IMG/VR virus record: IMGVR_UViG_3300044712_000083
Coordinates: 1 to 64,000 of that record
Strand: one strand, 5' to 3'
DNA length: 64,000 nucleotides
DNA from: a virus
Below are positions 8,261 to 16,308 of this stretch, piece by piece (within the stretch, counting starts at the first letter, position 1; the number at the start of each line of letters is the position of its first letter). The position numbers and the translations under genes are program-made. A model generated the notes under the pieces. The model worked only from the letters and a program-made list of their open reading frames with translations, was not told the origin of the DNA and did not search any database.

Positions 8261-8448
8261 AAAAACACATTGTAGAAGTTACTATAATCATAATGATTTT
8301 ATTTATGATTTTCTGGGCTTATTTGAAGTTTACAGTAACAGAAGAAGTTAAAGTTGAACCGTATCAACCTTATCAACCATTTGCTATTGTTGTACAAGAA
8401 ACAGATTGGGATGGTTACAAAGAGGTCACTAAAATTGTAAGAAAATGA
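8257..8448 (+). CDS. single-pass membrane protein
   Basis: 63 residues with one hydrophobic helix (about 8-27, IIIMILFMIFWAYL) and a short extracytoplasmic tail rich in Pro and Tyr (VEPYQPYQPF). Its start overlaps the lipoprotein stop (ATGA). The inner-membrane protein plus basic lipoprotein layout looks like a two-component spanin, but the periplasmic part is short. Confidence 0.55.
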   Translation: MKKHIVEVTIIIMILFMIFWAYLKFTVTEEVKVEPYQPYQPFAIVVQETDWDGYKEVTKIVRK

Positions 8449-8879
8449 GAAGAAATCGAATTAAAGAACATCTCACAAATTGTGTGCACTGCGGACATCA
8501 TCATGATCCACAACCTATTATAGAACAATATGATGCTCATGGAAAAACATCCATGAGTTATTATTGTGACAGTTGTAACAAATACAATCGCGTTAAACAA
8601 ACCAAAGAAGGATTGATTAGTTTCAATAGAATTGTAAAGGTAGGAGTGGGTAAGAATAACATGATCCGTGAGCACAGAATGGAGTGTGCATATTGTCAAC
8701 ATCCGATGGAAAAACAAGACTTTCAGTTTCTATTGAAGAAAAGAAATGTTCGCAGAACTGTATGTTCTAAATGTCATAAGCCATTAATAGCTAGACGAAC
8801 ATCTCTTGGATTCTATAGTACAACAAAAGCAGAGTACAAAAAACCATCAGTTAAATCAAAAGAATTATGTCAGAAGTAG
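8445..8879 (+). CDS. double zinc-ribbon protein
   Basis: 144 residues with two four-Cys clusters. The first is CVHCG (near 12) with CDSC (near 42). The second is CAYC (near 80) with CSKC (near 107). Each CxxC...CxxC pair is a likely zinc ribbon, and the protein is basic, so nucleic-acid binding is plausible. It overlaps the genes on both sides. Not assigned to a named family. Confidence 0.65.
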   Translation: MRRNRIKEHLTNCVHCGHHHDPQPIIEQYDAHGKTSMSYYCDSCNKYNRVKQTKEGLISFNRIVKVGVGKNNMIREHRMECAYCQHPMEKQDFQFLLKKRNVRRTVCSKCHKPLIARRTSLGFYSTTKAEYKKPSVKSKELCQK

Positions 8880-9031
8880 AAAAAGCTGAGGAGCTAATGA
8901 ATACCTTCTTTGAGCTTGCCTATGATGCAGCTCAACTTGCACAGGATCAACATGATGAAGATCATGATCCTGCTGGTTTTTTATTTTGGCACAGAGTTAA
9001 AATCTATATTAGAAATCATGAAAGAAAATAA
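8867..9031 (+). CDS. small acidic protein
   Basis: A 54-residue frame starting MSEVEKAEEL, overlapping the zinc-ribbon gene by 13 bases and the next gene by 14. It is rich in Asp, Glu and His in the middle (QDQHDEDHDPAG) with an aromatic, basic end. I prefer it over the longer alternative frame starting at 8910, whose N-terminal part is Met/Leu-rich and looks non-coding. Confidence 0.5.
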   Translation: MSEVEKAEELMNTFFELAYDAAQLAQDQHDEDHDPAGFLFWHRVKIYIRNHERK

Positions 9032-9182
9032 GACAGTAACCGTACAATCAGCCTTTCAACATATTGATAATGAGCTGAAAAAAGAGTATATTCGTGATAA
9101 ACAACGATATATGGAGAAATGGGGCTTACGCTCTATTAAAACTAGCACACCTAAAACAGCATTAGAATCATGGCAATGTTAA
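9018..9182 (+). CDS. small basic helical protein
   Basis: 54 residues from the ATG at 9018 (MKENKTVTVQSA). The frame is open further upstream, but that part overlaps the acidic gene. Basic and helical, no known domain. The next gene starts inside it. Confidence 0.5.
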   Translation: MKENKTVTVQSAFQHIDNELKKEYIRDKQRYMEKWGLRSIKTSTPKTALESWQC

Positions 9183-9454
9183 GATATTCTCCACTGATAT
9201 TAAGTGGAATGATAATTGGTTTAGCTTGGGGTTTGTCAAATAACAAAACTCAAAAAGAAACTGAAGCACCTGTTATGTCTAAATGTGATAGTTTAGTTTT
9301 GGCTAATGATTCGTTGTCTAGAAAATTGGAAGTAGCAAACAGACGTGTACAACAATATAAAATAGGCTTATGGTTCTTACGTGATAAGAACAGACAAGCT
9401 TATGACTATGTGATTAATGCTGGTAATCTAAACTTTCAAAACGAATGGCAATAG
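9170..9454 (+). CDS. membrane-anchored coiled-coil protein
   Basis: 94 residues with an N-terminal hydrophobic helix (about 7-22) and a helix (residues 38-65) with heptad-like Leu spacing (CDSLVLANDSLSRKLE). The layout matches inner-membrane i-spanins and also many unrelated phage envelope proteins. It is followed by two more tiny envelope proteins. Confidence 0.5.
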   Translation: MAMLRYSPLILSGMIIGLAWGLSNNKTQKETEAPVMSKCDSLVLANDSLSRKLEVANRRVQQYKIGLWFLRDKNRQAYDYVINAGNLNFQNEWQ

Positions 9455-9594
9455 TAATAGCAATTGTTCTACTCATCTCTGGGCTTATAGCCTGGAGATG
9501 GGTTGTAGGTATAGCCTACATGCATGAGAATCATCCTGATTATAAGGGTGAAGATTTATTTGGTGAAGATAAACAACAAAATGATGTTAAATAA
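9445..9594 (+). CDS. small single-pass membrane protein
   Basis: 49 residues with one long hydrophobic helix (IVIAIVLLISGLIAW) and an acidic tail (HPDYKGEDLFGED). It overlaps the coiled-coil gene by 10 bases and the lipoprotein gene by 14. Confidence 0.5.
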   Translation: MAIVIAIVLLISGLIAWRWVVGIAYMHENHPDYKGEDLFGEDKQQNDVK

Positions 9595-9757
9595 ACTAAT
9601 TGTAGTAGCACTACTTTGCGCATCTTGTGAAGCACAAGAGCCACCAAAACCAATAAGCGTAGAGAAGCTTACGAAGTCTTATTCTATTAATCATCAACCA
9701 CATACTGGAGTATTTAATCCACAATATTTACCAAACTTAAAATACAATGGAAAATGA
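9581..9757 (+). CDS. small predicted lipoprotein
   Basis: 58 residues from the ATG pair at 9581. A short hydrophobic signal ends in LCASC, a lipobox-like site at Cys15, followed by a Pro-rich mature segment (AQEPPKPISVEK). With the two genes before it, this forms a compact group of three envelope proteins, possibly an o-/i-spanin-like set or a surface-exclusion module. The latter is speculation. Confidence 0.5.
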   Translation: MMLNKLIVVALLCASCEAQEPPKPISVEKLTKSYSINHQPHTGVFNPQYLPNLKYNGK

Positions 9758-10115
9758 ATTTGTAACATACGAGCAAGCATTAGCCTTAAAGGAATTAGGG
9801 TTTGATTGGGGAACTTATGAGCATTATGATTCGCATACAAAAGAAATATGTGACATAATGAAACACGTTCGTGCTCCACTTAAACAACAAGTATTTAGAT
9901 GGTTTAGGGATAGAAGAATATTAGGAGAAGTTAGGCCAATAGATGATTGGAATCATTGGGGGTTCTTAATAAGTGAAAAAGATTGTCAGTCTCCATTCTA
10001 TATTTCTTATTCAACAGATATGGACTTTAAGGAATATTATATCTACGAAGAAGCAGAGAATGCTTGTATAGATAAACTTATAGAAATAGCTAAACAACAA
10101 GACAATGGAAAGTAA
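9747..10115 (+). CDS. conserved phage hypothetical protein
   Basis: 122 residues, acidic and rich in Trp and aromatic residues. It has a 'VTYEQALALKELGFDW' start and an 'FRWFRDRR' segment followed by 'DWNHWGF', a pattern I recognise as common in phage and prophage hypotheticals of Bacteroidota. No catalytic motif. It is joined to its neighbours by short overlaps. Confidence 0.65.
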   Translation: MENEFVTYEQALALKELGFDWGTYEHYDSHTKEICDIMKHVRAPLKQQVFRWFRDRRILGEVRPIDDWNHWGFLISEKDCQSPFYISYSTDMDFKEYYIYEEAENACIDKLIEIAKQQDNGK

Positions 10116-10314
10116 ACAAACTGCAGTAGAGTGGCTAATAGACAAAGTAGAAGACCATTTCTGTTTATTACCAGTAGATTTAATTGAACAAGCACAAGAA
10201 ATGGAGAAAAAGCAAAAATATCAAGCCCAAAGAGAAAGTTATGACGAAGGTTGGTTAGAAGCTACACAATACATTTTTAAAAAATATAAAGAACAAGAGG
10301 ATGGAAATTTATAA
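10105..10314 (+). CDS. conserved phage hypothetical protein
   Basis: 69 residues with 'KQTAVEWLIDKVE' at the start and 'AQEMEKKQKYQA' in the middle, a helical layout common in small early phage proteins. No known function. Overlaps both neighbours. Confidence 0.6.
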   Translation: MESKQTAVEWLIDKVEDHFCLLPVDLIEQAQEMEKKQKYQAQRESYDEGWLEATQYIFKKYKEQEDGNL

Positions 10315-10495
10315 CTTTGTATTCCATTATAATCATTACGATGATTTGTGGTATGCCATCCATAGGGATAGGTGGACAGATTATTGGAATGGTGAAAGAG
10401 AAAATAAAGATGGAAAGCCCATCTATTTCTCTACAAGAATGAAAGATTTAGTATATCTAATACAAGAAGATGCAGGTACTCATATACGACATTGA
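10301..10495 (+). CDS. hypothetical small protein
   Basis: 64 residues rich in Tyr, Trp, Asp and His, no membrane segment. It overlaps the polymerase start by 26 bases, so translation of the two is probably coupled. Confidence 0.5.
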   Translation: MEIYNFVFHYNHYDDLWYAIHRDRWTDYWNGERENKDGKPIYFSTRMKDLVYLIQEDAGTHIRH

Positions 10496-12419
10496 AACGA
10501 TGCAGGAGTTCTTCCTGATGAATGTCTGCGAACCTGAAACAAAGGAATGTCACGAGTTTATGGTTAGCAAATGGCATAATAATCTTGATGCAATGGTTAA
10601 GTTCATTGATGATCACAAAGATTTCTATTTTGTTGGCTACAATAACTTACGATTTGACTCACAAGTTGTAGAATGGATTCTTCGTAACTACGATAACTGG
10701 CACCACAAGGACAATCTAGAGATTGCAGCTATGATTGCCCAGAAAGCACAAGATGTTATCCATGATGCAAACTTTGAGGTGTTTCCTGAATACAGAGAAC
10801 AAGATTTGTCATTCAAACAAATAGATCTTTTCAAGGTGAATCACTACGATAATAAGAATCGTATGGTTTCCTTGAAGAGACTAGAGTTTGAGATGGATCT
10901 TGAGAACATCGAAGAGATGCCTATTCACCATAGTAAGGTGAATATGACTCAGGAAGAAATCGAGATCACTCGTGACTATTGCAAGAATGACGTGTTTGCT
11001 ACTTATGAATTCTATAAGATAACTACAGGTCAATGTGATCATCCATTATACAAAGGAAACGATCAGCTACAATTGAGACAGGATATACAAGAAGAGTTTG
11101 GTATTCCTTGTCTTAACTATTCTGATAGTAAGATTGGTGATGAGATGATTAAGAAATACTATTGCCAGGAGAAGAAAATACAATACACAGACTTACCCAA
11201 GAAAGGTTTCTTCAGAAAAGAAATCAAGGTGAAGAACTGTATTGCTCCATATGTTACATTTAAAACTACACAGCTACAGACATTCCTAAAGAAAATGAAA
11301 GGAACTACGCTTGGGCTGCAAGATGATTTTAAAGAGCATATAGATTTCTATGGTAATACTTACTCGTTTATGAAAGGTGGTTTGCACACAGAAAACAAAC
11401 CAGAAATATTTGAAGCAAATGAAGAATATGAGATTATTGACTGGGATGTTTCTAGTTACTATCCTGCTATCATTATCAATAATGGTAAGTATCCCGCTCA
11501 TCTTGGTAAGGAGTTTCTTGAAGGTTATAAACAGATGTTTAATAAGCGTTTGGAACTCAAACCGCAAGCGAAGAAGGATAGAAAGATAGCTGGTATTGTA
11601 GGAGCACTGAAGTTAGCTGTAAACTCTGTCTATGGTAAAAGTTCTGATATGCAGAGCTGGATCTATGACAGACAACTAACTATGTTCACTACTATCACTG
11701 GTGAATTGTCTTTGATGATGCTTATAGAAGCATATGAGTTAGCTGGCATACATGCTATATCTGCTAATACAGATGGTGTAACAATTAGAATTAAGAAAAC
11801 CGACATACCAAAAATGCATGAGATTAATGCTTGGTGGTCACAACTAACAAAATATGAACTTGAACGAACCGACTACGCAAAAATTATCTTCTCAACTGTC
11901 AATGACTATTTGGCGATTAAAACTGATGGAGGAATCAAGAAGAAAGGAGATTTTCTTACTGATTTCGAGTTGCATAAGAATAAGTCTGCTCGTATCGTGC
12001 CTCTTGCTCTTGAACAATTCTTCATCAACGGTACGAGTGTCGCTGATACTATTAACAGTCATAGACATGTGTATGATTTTTGTATGCGTCAAAGAGCTAA
12101 TCGAGATTTCCATTTTGAGGGAAAATCTGAAAAGGGAACGACAATCTATAACAAACTTATTAGGTTTTACGTTTCTAGAACTGGAGAAAAGCTTCTAAAA
12201 GTAAAAAATGCAGATTCTACATCTGGTGCACCACCAGTCTCACAAGTGGAGGCAGGTGAATGGGTAATGACCGTATGTAATAAACTATCTAAAGATCATC
12301 CTATGGATAATATCAATAGAGAGTATTATATAGAACGTGCACAGAAGATGGTGGATAAGATTCTGCTCGGAGGTAGAAAGCCTATCTTCGTAGATCCAAA
12401 TCAATTATCATTATTTTAA
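10470..12419 (+). CDS. family B DNA polymerase with 3'-5' exonuclease
   Basis: A 649-residue replicative polymerase. The exonuclease domain shows ExoI YDIET (residues 6-10), an ExoII-like NNLRFDS near 58 and ExoIII YCKND near 169. The polymerase domain shows motif A DVSSYYPAI near 325, motif B KLAVNSVYGK near 383 and motif C ANTDG near 434. Motif C carries NTDG in place of DTDS, a form also seen in other viral PolB enzymes. It is short for the family but all core motifs are present. crAss-like phages carry either PolA- or PolB-type enzymes, and this one is PolB. It heads the replication block. Confidence 0.92.
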   Translation: MQVLIYDIETMQEFFLMNVCEPETKECHEFMVSKWHNNLDAMVKFIDDHKDFYFVGYNNLRFDSQVVEWILRNYDNWHHKDNLEIAAMIAQKAQDVIHDANFEVFPEYREQDLSFKQIDLFKVNHYDNKNRMVSLKRLEFEMDLENIEEMPIHHSKVNMTQEEIEITRDYCKNDVFATYEFYKITTGQCDHPLYKGNDQLQLRQDIQEEFGIPCLNYSDSKIGDEMIKKYYCQEKKIQYTDLPKKGFFRKEIKVKNCIAPYVTFKTTQLQTFLKKMKGTTLGLQDDFKEHIDFYGNTYSFMKGGLHTENKPEIFEANEEYEIIDWDVSSYYPAIIINNGKYPAHLGKEFLEGYKQMFNKRLELKPQAKKDRKIAGIVGALKLAVNSVYGKSSDMQSWIYDRQLTMFTTITGELSLMMLIEAYELAGIHAISANTDGVTIRIKKTDIPKMHEINAWWSQLTKYELERTDYAKIIFSTVNDYLAIKTDGGIKKKGDFLTDFELHKNKSARIVPLALEQFFINGTSVADTINSHRHVYDFCMRQRANRDFHFEGKSEKGTTIYNKLIRFYVSRTGEKLLKVKNADSTSGAPPVSQVEAGEWVMTVCNKLSKDHPMDNINREYYIERAQKMVDKILLGGRKPIFVDPNQLSLF

Positions 12420-12805
12420 TGGCAGGAACAGAAAAACAACGCGAAGAGATCAACAGGAAGTTGGTCTCTATGCAAATGGAGATGATTGGTCTCACGTATG
12501 AAGATGCTATGAATACACCAGAGTTTTGGCGTGTCTATACATTAACTACAGAACAGAATGAACAATGGCGTAAGAAAGCTTTGTTATTAATCAAGAAGAC
12601 ATTCAAGATTAATTCAACTAAAGCACGTTCTATTATGGATTTCTTTGAGTTGACTTTAGGATTAAGAGTTTATGATCCTGTAAAACCAGTAGAAATGGAG
12701 GATACAACATTTAATACAGTTCCTCCCCCACCAGATTTGTTTTGGACAGTAAAAGAACCTACGTTGTGGGAAAAAATCAAAAACTTTTTTAAATCATGGC
12801 AGTAA
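12419..12805 (+). CDS. hypothetical protein downstream of polymerase
   Basis: A 128-residue soluble protein whose start overlaps the polymerase stop by one base. The N-terminal half is helical and basic, followed by a Pro-rich segment (TVPPPPDLFW) near the C-terminus. No known domain. Tight coupling suggests a polymerase accessory role, but this is inference. Confidence 0.6.
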   Translation: MAGTEKQREEINRKLVSMQMEMIGLTYEDAMNTPEFWRVYTLTTEQNEQWRKKALLLIKKTFKINSTKARSIMDFFELTLGLRVYDPVKPVEMEDTTFNTVPPPPDLFWTVKEPTLWEKIKNFFKSWQ

Positions 12806-12999
12806 CTTCAACAAAAACAGTTCCTAGTGAATACATGTATGTAGTCAAAGAGCTTAAAGATGGTAAAGAAAGGTTTAGATTACACATGACTGGTGTAGCT
12901 GCAAAGAGATATAAAACAGAGCGTGAAGCTGCACTAGCAGCAGACATGCAACTCCTCAAACAAGGAAAAGAACCTGTTAATATACTCAAACGTAAATAA
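12796..12999 (+). CDS. small basic protein, integrase-arm-like or DNA-binding
   Basis: 67 residues, basic. The order of a short strand pair ('YVVKELKDGKERFRLHMTG') and then a helix ('YKTEREAALAADMQLLKQG') resembles AP2-like or integrase N-terminal DNA-binding folds, but this is only suggestive. It lies directly before a palindromic region that could be its own operator. Confidence 0.5.
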   Translation: MAVTSTKTVPSEYMYVVKELKDGKERFRLHMTGVAAKRYKTEREAALAADMQLLKQGKEPVNILKRK

Positions 13000-13056
13000 T
13001 ACCCAAAAGGGTATAAAGTTGCACTATAGTGAAACTTTTATACCTAAAAGGGTATA
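13000..13056. promoter_or_regulatory. cluster of three palindromes, probable operator
   Basis: Two copies of an ACC(C/T)AAAAGGGTATA unit, each an inverted repeat (13000-13013 TACCCAAAAGGGTA; 13039-13056 TATACC-N6-GGTATA), flank a perfect CACTATAGTG palindrome (13022-13031). The evenly arranged dyads look like binding sites for a dimeric repressor, placed between a small DNA-binding-like gene and a minus-strand gene. They could instead be RNA stems. Confidence 0.5.
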
Positions 13057-13088
13057 AAAAAAGCCTCAGAGAGATCTGGGGCTTTTCT
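13057..13088. terminator. bidirectional terminator
   Basis: GCCTCAG (13063-13069) pairs with CTGGGGC (13076-13082) around AGAGAT. An A-run precedes and a T-run follows, so it can stop transcription from the plus genes before it and from the minus-strand gene at 13090-13224. Confidence 0.8.
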
Positions 13089-13089
13089 T

Positions 13090-13224
13090 TTACACTTCCT
13101 TATCAAGTACCAAAGGCTTCATGTGTTTTCGTTCAGAACGAATGATTGTAGACTTTGAGAACTTAGAGAGTGTAGCTCCTAATGAAGAGCAAATTAGCAT
13201 AACAGCAATTAATAGATGTATCAT
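13090..13224 (-). CDS. small exported or membrane protein, lone minus-strand gene
   Basis: 44 residues starting MIHLLIAVMLICSSLG, a signal-peptide or membrane helix, followed by a basic tail. It is the only minus-strand gene I see inside the plus-strand block. On its strand a TATCTTTG element lies just upstream (TAnnTTTG-like), and a shared terminator closes it. Its isolation, own promoter-like site and nearby palindromes suggest separate control. It may be a regulator or small toxin-like peptide; function unknown. Confidence 0.45.
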   Translation of the reverse strand: MIHLLIAVMLICSSLGATLSKFSKSTIIRSERKHMKPLVLDKEV

Positions 13225-13291
13225 AGTGTATATTATTTCAACAAAGATATGTCAAATAATTGTATTATGCTAATAAGAATTGCATTTTACC

Positions 13292-13312
13292 AAGAACTTG
13301 ATAAAAGTTCTT
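13292..13312. other. inverted repeat in leader of membrane protein gene
   Basis: AAGAACTT and AAGTTCTT flank a five-base GATAA. It lies between the two divergent genes at 13090-13224 and 13344 and may be an operator or RNA hairpin. Confidence 0.4.
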
Positions 13313-13343
13313 TATTTATTCACATTTTAACACAAACACAATT

Positions 13344-13643
13344 ATGGGAGCATCAACCGCAATAGCAATTGCAACAATGGCAGCAGCAAATTCTGCAAAC
13401 AATTATCATCACCACCATCAACCCAGTGCTGATGAGAACGCACAAGCATTAGCTGTAGGATTAGCATTGGTTGCATTACCAATACTATGGATTCTATTTA
13501 CATCTATTAGACAACTGTTTAAAAGAGATAAATACTATAACTTCTTTGACGAAAATGATTTTGCACTAATTTCATTAGCTGTACTTGGAGGATTCGGACT
13601 ATTCATAGCACTTGTAGAAGTAATTTACACATTAATTAAATAA
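13344..13643 (+). CDS. two-helix membrane protein with His-rich segment
   Basis: 99 residues. The N-terminus is Ala-rich (STAIAIATMAAANSANN) and is followed by a His cluster (YHHHHQ), then two membrane helices (about 34-52 and 73-94). The His-rich loop could bind metal. Leader AACACAAACACAATTATG. Family unknown. Confidence 0.6.
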   Translation: MGASTAIAIATMAAANSANNYHHHHQPSADENAQALAVGLALVALPILWILFTSIRQLFKRDKYYNFFDENDFALISLAVLGGFGLFIALVEVIYTLIK

Positions 13644-13647
13644 TACC

Positions 13648-13908
13648 TTGGCAGATATCGCAATGTGTATGGACATGCAATGTCCTATGAAGTTTAGCTG
13701 TTATAGACACACAGCACCATGGAATCCGTTTAGACAAACCATCTTATCGGAATCATCTCGTGAAGAGGGTAAGTTTTATTGTAAAGATTTCTGGGATAAC
13801 ACAGGAAGAACATTAGATGTTAAATTTAAAGAATATCAAACAGATGGCACAGTTCACAAAACACTCCCTAGAAAGAAGGAGAGCAAGAAGAAAGAAGCAA
13901 GCAAGTAG
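13648..13908 (+). CDS. Cys-containing small protein
   Basis: 86 residues from a TTG at 13648, or 81 from the ATG at 13663. Cys residues lie at CMDMQCPMKFSC and in FYCKDFW, giving a possible four-Cys metal site. The C-terminus is Lys-rich (PRKKESKKKEASK). I recognise the general plan (Cys-rich head, basic tail) from phage hypotheticals but no named family. The start codon is uncertain. Confidence 0.55.
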   Translation: MADIAMCMDMQCPMKFSCYRHTAPWNPFRQTILSESSREEGKFYCKDFWDNTGRTLDVKFKEYQTDGTVHKTLPRKKESKKKEASK

Positions 13909-13912
13909 AAAC

Positions 13913-14095
13913 ATGCAAACAGGTGATCAAGCTATTCAAAATGCTTTGGAAAAAGGATACATCACCCAAGAACAAGTGAAGGAGTATTATCAAATGAAAA
14001 AGAAGAAAGAAGCTGATAAACAGAAGCTTAAGAAAGATCTTAAGTTCAAGCGTCCAGCTAGAATATTCACAGGTTTAAACACAAATTCAATGTAA
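13913..14095 (+). CDS. small Lys-rich helical protein
   Basis: 60 residues from the ATG at 13913 (MQTGDQAIQNALEK), strongly Lys-rich in the middle (YYQMKKKKEADKQKLKKD). It starts a few bases after the previous stop and ends one base before the next start. A nucleic-acid-binding role is plausible but not shown. Confidence 0.55.
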   Translation: MQTGDQAIQNALEKGYITQEQVKEYYQMKKKKEADKQKLKKDLKFKRPARIFTGLNTNSM

Positions 14096-14096
14096 C

Positions 14097-14303
14097 ATGA
14101 ATGCACAAATCAAACAGTCAATAGAGAATATATTAATGTATTCCTTGATAGAAGAACGCAATAGTTTAGAAGAGTTAATCTTCACAAACTTTGATGTAGA
14201 TGTATCTAAATGGTCAGATGAACGTTTATACAATTACTGTATAAATCAAGGCATAGACCACATATGGACAGATTTTCATAACTTAACTTTATTACTAAAA
14301 TAA
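14097..14303 (+). CDS. hypothetical small helical protein
   Basis: 68 residues, helical and mildly acidic, with no recognised domain. Overlaps the next start by one base. Confidence 0.55.
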   Translation: MNAQIKQSIENILMYSLIEERNSLEELIFTNFDVDVSKWSDERLYNYCINQGIDHIWTDFHNLTLLLK

Positions 14304-14527
14304 TGTACTTAGAAGAAGATTTTGAACACGCAGCAGCCAAAGATTTCGTATATTTGTTGGCTGATGAGATGCTAGATGAGCACCTCCCAAAAATAGAAGT
14401 TGTAGATAAAGATAAAGTATTTAAAGATGAAGATAGACATAAGCGTAGAACAGTTCGAAGATATGATTTCAAAGGGATATACGATGGACATGGTATTCCT
14501 GCTGATGATGATACACGAACAGTATGA
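14303..14527 (+). CDS. hypothetical small acidic protein
   Basis: 74 residues. The first 45 are acidic and helical; the rest is Arg/Asp-rich. The last 101 bases also encode the start of the next gene in another frame, an unusually long overlap. Either this gene ends in truly dual-coding DNA or the next gene starts later than its first ATG. Confidence 0.5.
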   Translation: MYLEEDFEHAAAKDFVYLLADEMLDEHLPKIEVVDKDKVFKDEDRHKRRTVRRYDFKGIYDGHGIPADDDTRTV

Positions 14528-15050
14528 TGTCAAATTAATATCTGAAGACAATCCTAAATTACAAATCTTATGTCAATCCATTCATAGAAAGGGATTGATT
14601 ACAGCAGAGTATAGAATAACAGAAACAGGAACCAAGCTGCTAGAATATCTGAAAGCTAAAACTCGACAGAAGTTCGTGAAGCCTAAGATTTCTGCACAAG
14701 AGTTTGATGACTGGTGGGAAGCTTATCCTGGAACTGATTCCTTCGAGCATGCAGGAAGAAAGTTTCAGGGAAGCCGCTCCCTACGTTCTGGTAAGGAAGA
14801 CTGTAGAGTTAAATTTAATGTCATCTTATCAGAGAAAGAGTATACAGCACAAGAATTGATAGATGCAATGAAACATGATGTTCTATTGAAGAAAGAAGCA
14901 TCTGTTAAAGAGGGAAGAAATAAACTATCGTTTATGCAGAACTCTCTAACATATCTTAATCAAAGAAGTTATGAACCATTCATTGAATTGATTAGAGCTG
15001 GAGTAGAAGTTAAACAATCAACTAAACCCGTAGGAGGAACGGATATATAA
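14427..15050 (+). CDS. probable replisome organizer / helicase loader
   Basis: 207 residues. Residues 5-75 read as a winged-helix-like region (ISVEQFEDMISKGYTM... and RKGLITAEYRITETG). Residues 85-190 carry 'FDDWWEAYPGTDSF', 'GRKFQGSRSLRSGKEDC' and 'NKLSFMQNSLTYLNQR', a pattern I associate with replication initiation proteins of Bacteroidota phages. It sits just upstream of the DnaB-like helicase, where loaders usually lie. No Walker A, so it is not a DnaC-type ATPase. Confidence 0.6.
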   Translation: MKIDISVEQFEDMISKGYTMDMVFLLMMIHEQYDVKLISEDNPKLQILCQSIHRKGLITAEYRITETGTKLLEYLKAKTRQKFVKPKISAQEFDDWWEAYPGTDSFEHAGRKFQGSRSLRSGKEDCRVKFNVILSEKEYTAQELIDAMKHDVLLKKEASVKEGRNKLSFMQNSLTYLNQRSYEPFIELIRAGVEVKQSTKPVGGTDI

Positions 15051-15235
15051 TGGAAGCACAAAGAAGAGCTGATGAATTATTATGGTATGCTGAACAGTAT
15101 GGCTATGATAAAAGAACATCCATAGACATGGTGTTATTTGCTGTGGATAAGATTATTAATTATGGAAACATAGATCGTACAGAAGAAAGTTTCTATTGCG
15201 ATGTTATGGATCAATTAGAAAGGATGAGATCATGA
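15050..15235 (+). CDS. hypothetical small acidic protein
   Basis: 61 residues between the loader-like gene and the helicase, overlapping both by one to four bases (TAATG and ATGA). Helical, with no known domain. Its position suggests a replisome role, but this is not shown. Confidence 0.6.
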   Translation: MEAQRRADELLWYAEQYGYDKRTSIDMVLFAVDKIINYGNIDRTEESFYCDVMDQLERMRS

Positions 15236-16308
15236 GTTTTCAAGATTTAAAAGTAGCAGTTGAAGATGGCTTGAGTGGTAAGAACGGTGGTATTCCTATG
15301 GGGTTCGATAGATTGAACAGATACATTGGTATCAGGAAGTCTATGTATACTCTTGTAGGTGGACTAACTGGTTCTGGTAAAACTTCATTCATCGATGATG
15401 CGTATGTACTAAATCCATTTGATTGGTCTATTAGCCCAGAGGGACAAACCTCTGGGATTAATCTAAAGATCATCTATAGATCAATGGAGCGTAGTAGAAC
15501 CTACAAGTATGCTAAATGGATTAGTAGGAAAATATTCCTAGATCACGGTGTGATCATTCCTGTAAGCAAGATGCTAGGTTGGACTGATAAGATGACTCAT
15601 GATGAACATGATTTGTTCTTACAGTATGAAGAGTATGGTGAGTTGATGAAAGAAAAAATTACTATCATCGATGGACCAGAGAATCCTGTAGGTATAGCAA
15701 AAGAACTCAAAGACTATGCTTTAGAACGTGGTGAAGTTATTCAGATGGATAAATGGAATAAGAAATATGTTCCTAATGATCCTAGTGAAATAACTCTTGT
15801 AGTGATTGACCATATTGGTTTGTTAAAACTAACAAAGGATCATCCTACAAAGAAACAATCTATAGATAAGATGTCTGATGAATTGCGTTATGCCCGTGAC
15901 TTCTATGGTTATTCACCAGTGGTAGTTAGTCAGTTCAATCGTGACATTGCTAATCCAATGCGTATTAAGAATGGTGATGTTGAACCACAATTGGAGGATT
16001 TCAAAGAGTCAAGTTCTACACAAGATGACGCTGATGTAGTGTTAGCATTATTTGATCCTATGCGTTATAAGGTTGAAGATCCAAGTGGATATCAACTAGA
16101 TAGACTAAAGGATGAATATGGTGCAAAGTATTTCAGATCACTACGACTAATTAAGAATAGTTATGGTGAAGATGATGTACGAATAGGCTTAGGCTTTCTT
16201 GGTCAAATTGGTATGTTCAAAGAGCTACCAAGGAAAAAAGATATGACTGAGTCTGATTATGAATCTGTAGTAAATAAAACATTTTTCTTACAACATGGGA
16301 GATATTAG
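15232..16308 (+). CDS. dnaB: DnaB-like replicative helicase (SF4)
   Basis: 358 residues from the ATG at 15232 (MSFQDLKVA), which overlaps the upstream stop as ATGA. It is a RecA-fold helicase core only: Walker A GGLTGSGKTS near residue 43, an arginine-rich 'YRSMERSR' segment, Walker B LVVIDHIG near 189, and the Gln of the 'VVVSQFNRD' motif near 225. The N-terminal DnaB collar domain is missing, as in several phage helicases. It unwinds DNA ahead of the family B polymerase and probably works with the primase at 19077. Confidence 0.88.
   Translation: MSFQDLKVAVEDGLSGKNGGIPMGFDRLNRYIGIRKSMYTLVGGLTGSGKTSFIDDAYVLNPFDWSISPEGQTSGINLKIIYRSMERSRTYKYAKWISRKIFLDHGVIIPVSKMLGWTDKMTHDEHDLFLQYEEYGELMKEKITIIDGPENPVGIAKELKDYALERGEVIQMDKWNKKYVPNDPSEITLVVIDHIGLLKLTKDHPTKKQSIDKMSDELRYARDFYGYSPVVVSQFNRDIANPMRIKNGDVEPQLEDFKESSSTQDDADVVLALFDPMRYKVEDPSGYQLDRLKDEYGAKYFRSLRLIKNSYGEDDVRIGLGFLGQIGMFKELPRKKDMTESDYESVVNKTFFLQHGRY

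Noticed and set aside
8027-8448. Two-component spanin call for the lipoprotein and membrane protein pair
   Set aside because: The membrane protein's periplasmic part is short and the pair is 40 kb from the endolysin, so the evidence is not enough to call it.
11377-12198. Alternative frames inside the DNA polymerase
   Set aside because: All polymerase motifs are in one uninterrupted frame; the alternative frames are Leu/Ile/Ser-rich shadows. No frameshift or intron signal seen.
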